Below, one piece after another: positions 7,484 to 8,068 of a stretch of 8,068 bases of DNA. Below the pieces are notes generated by a model. The model searched no databases. It was not told the DNA's origin and saw only the letters and a program-made list of their open reading frames with translations. Position 1 is the first letter of the stretch, and each line of letters starts with the position of its first letter. A program made the position numbers and the translations under genes. Source of the DNA: Terriglobia bacterium (lineage in GTDB: Bacteria > Acidobacteriota > Terriglobia > UBA7540); assembly GCA_030042795.1 (NCBI GenBank), contig JASHYZ010000583.1, positions 1 through 8,068 on the forward strand. The letters are read 5' to 3'.

Positions 7484-8068
7484 ATTGTTCGGACATCCGC
7501 TTACGGAATGCCTCACGCACAGCCATCTTGGTACGGGCATGAAGCAGCACGGTCAACAGACTGCGGGCGCGCGACATTGCGACGTACAGAAGAGAGCGAT
7601 CTTCGTCGCTTTCAATCCGATCGACATCGCACAGTACGATTGCTGTGCTTTCCATTCCTTTGAATGCCTGTGCGGTTGCAAAAGCAAAGGTCGGTTTGCG
7701 GGTCTTACCGGGGGAGTCAATGGGACGGATACAGAACGCAGGGGCATCCGTGAGTCCTGCCGCGGCCGATTGCTCCAGACGATATCGGGAGAGAATCACA
7801 ACATCGTCCGGCTTAAGACCGGACTCCGACGCCATCACCGAGAGGACCTTTTCGAGGGCGGCGCGCTGTGAAGTAGGGTCGTCATAGTAGGAATAGTCCA
7901 CCGACGCTCCGTCAATCTGCCCCATTCGATAGGGCGGTGACTCAAACCCGGAGAGAAGTGCTGTTTCCTCCCCGATTCTCCGCGTATTGCGGCAGTTCTG
8001 ATGGAGTGTCGCACGCACGTAAGACGTACAGACTGGAGCGATCACGTCGTGGGGATTCACCGGACCAC
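7476..8068 (-). CDS. UvrD-type superfamily 1 helicase, C-terminal part only (5' end outside window)
   Basis: This is the second RecA-like lobe of an ATP-dependent SF1 helicase. The frame is open through the right edge, so GTG 8060 is not likely to be the real start. Counting from that codon: motif IV QNCRNTRRIG (21-30), a strand ending DDVVILSR (85-92), motif V ATAQAFKGMESTAIVL (128-143) and motif VI LLYVAMSRARSLLTVLL (157-173) with the arginine finger. Walker A and B are off the window. The short second lobe and the NCRN block resemble nuclease-related-domain (NERD) helicases and other small UvrD-like proteins, but the N-terminus is needed to tell. It is the first visible gene of the operon and its stop codon overlaps the drmA ribosome binding site, which ties it functionally to drmA and drmB. 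It is not the SNF2-type DrmD helicase of class 1 DISARM. Confidence 0.85.
   Translation of the reverse strand, partial: GPVNPHDVIAPVCTSYVRATLHQNCRNTRRIGEETALLSGFESPPYRMGQIDGASVDYSYYDDPTSQRAALEKVLSVMASESGLKPDDVVILSRYRLEQSAAAGLTDAPAFCIRPIDSPGKTRKPTFAFATAQAFKGMESTAIVLCDVDRIESDEDRSLLYVAMSRARSLLTVLLHARTKMAVREAFRKRMSEQWR

Noticed and set aside
7472..7540. ATG 7540 as the start of drmA
   Set aside because: The extra 23 residues overlap the end of the UvrD-type gene and do not look conserved, while GTG 7471 has a strong, well-spaced ribosome binding site.
1..8068. CRISPR array, tRNA, insertion sequence or attachment site
   Set aside because: No regularly spaced repeats, transposase motifs or tRNA-like cloverleaf were seen; nearly every base is in a supported coding frame.

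Overview
The window looks like part of a bacterial defence island. The DNA is moderately GC-rich (high fifties by eye), gene ends are packed tightly, and the families are typical of accessory regions in Proteobacteria and similar phyla; the exact taxon cannot be read from the sequence. There are two convergent units. One is a leftward (minus-strand) operon filling positions 8068 to 1476. The other is a rightward (plus-strand) gene that enters at the left edge and ends at 1466. Nothing beyond the coding regions is visible: no tRNA, rRNA, CRISPR array, transposase or insertion sequence. The gaps between genes are 4, 7, 24 and 9 bases.

The operon in transcription order is: (1) the C-terminal part of a UvrD-type superfamily 1 helicase, cut by the right edge (7476-8068); (2) a large superfamily 2 helicase of the DrmA type (4079-7471, GTG start); (3) a DUF1998 protein of the DrmB type (2215-4071); (4) an HNH-nuclease-type gene (2190 down to 1476) whose reading frame is broken by one frameshift. 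DrmA and DrmB are the shared core of DISARM anti-phage systems, in which they form a DNA-binding helicase complex. Here the operon ends just after drmB without the phospholipase-D-type gene drmC. An HNH gene sits in that place, and a UvrD-type helicase is coupled upstream. No DNA methyltransferase is visible, although one could lie right of the window. The set therefore reads as a DISARM-related variant (UvrD helicase - DrmA - DrmB - HNH), an inference from gene content and order.

The plus-strand gene at the left edge encodes the C-terminal two thirds or so of a subtilisin-family (S8) serine protease. The oxyanion Asn and catalytic Ser regions are visible; the catalytic Asp and His regions must lie off the left edge. 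A beta-rich C-terminal extension follows the protease core. It may belong to a separate neighbouring system.

The points most worth a second look are the DrmAB core flanked by a UvrD helicase and an HNH gene in place of DrmC, the frameshift that splits the HNH gene, and the protease neighbour.
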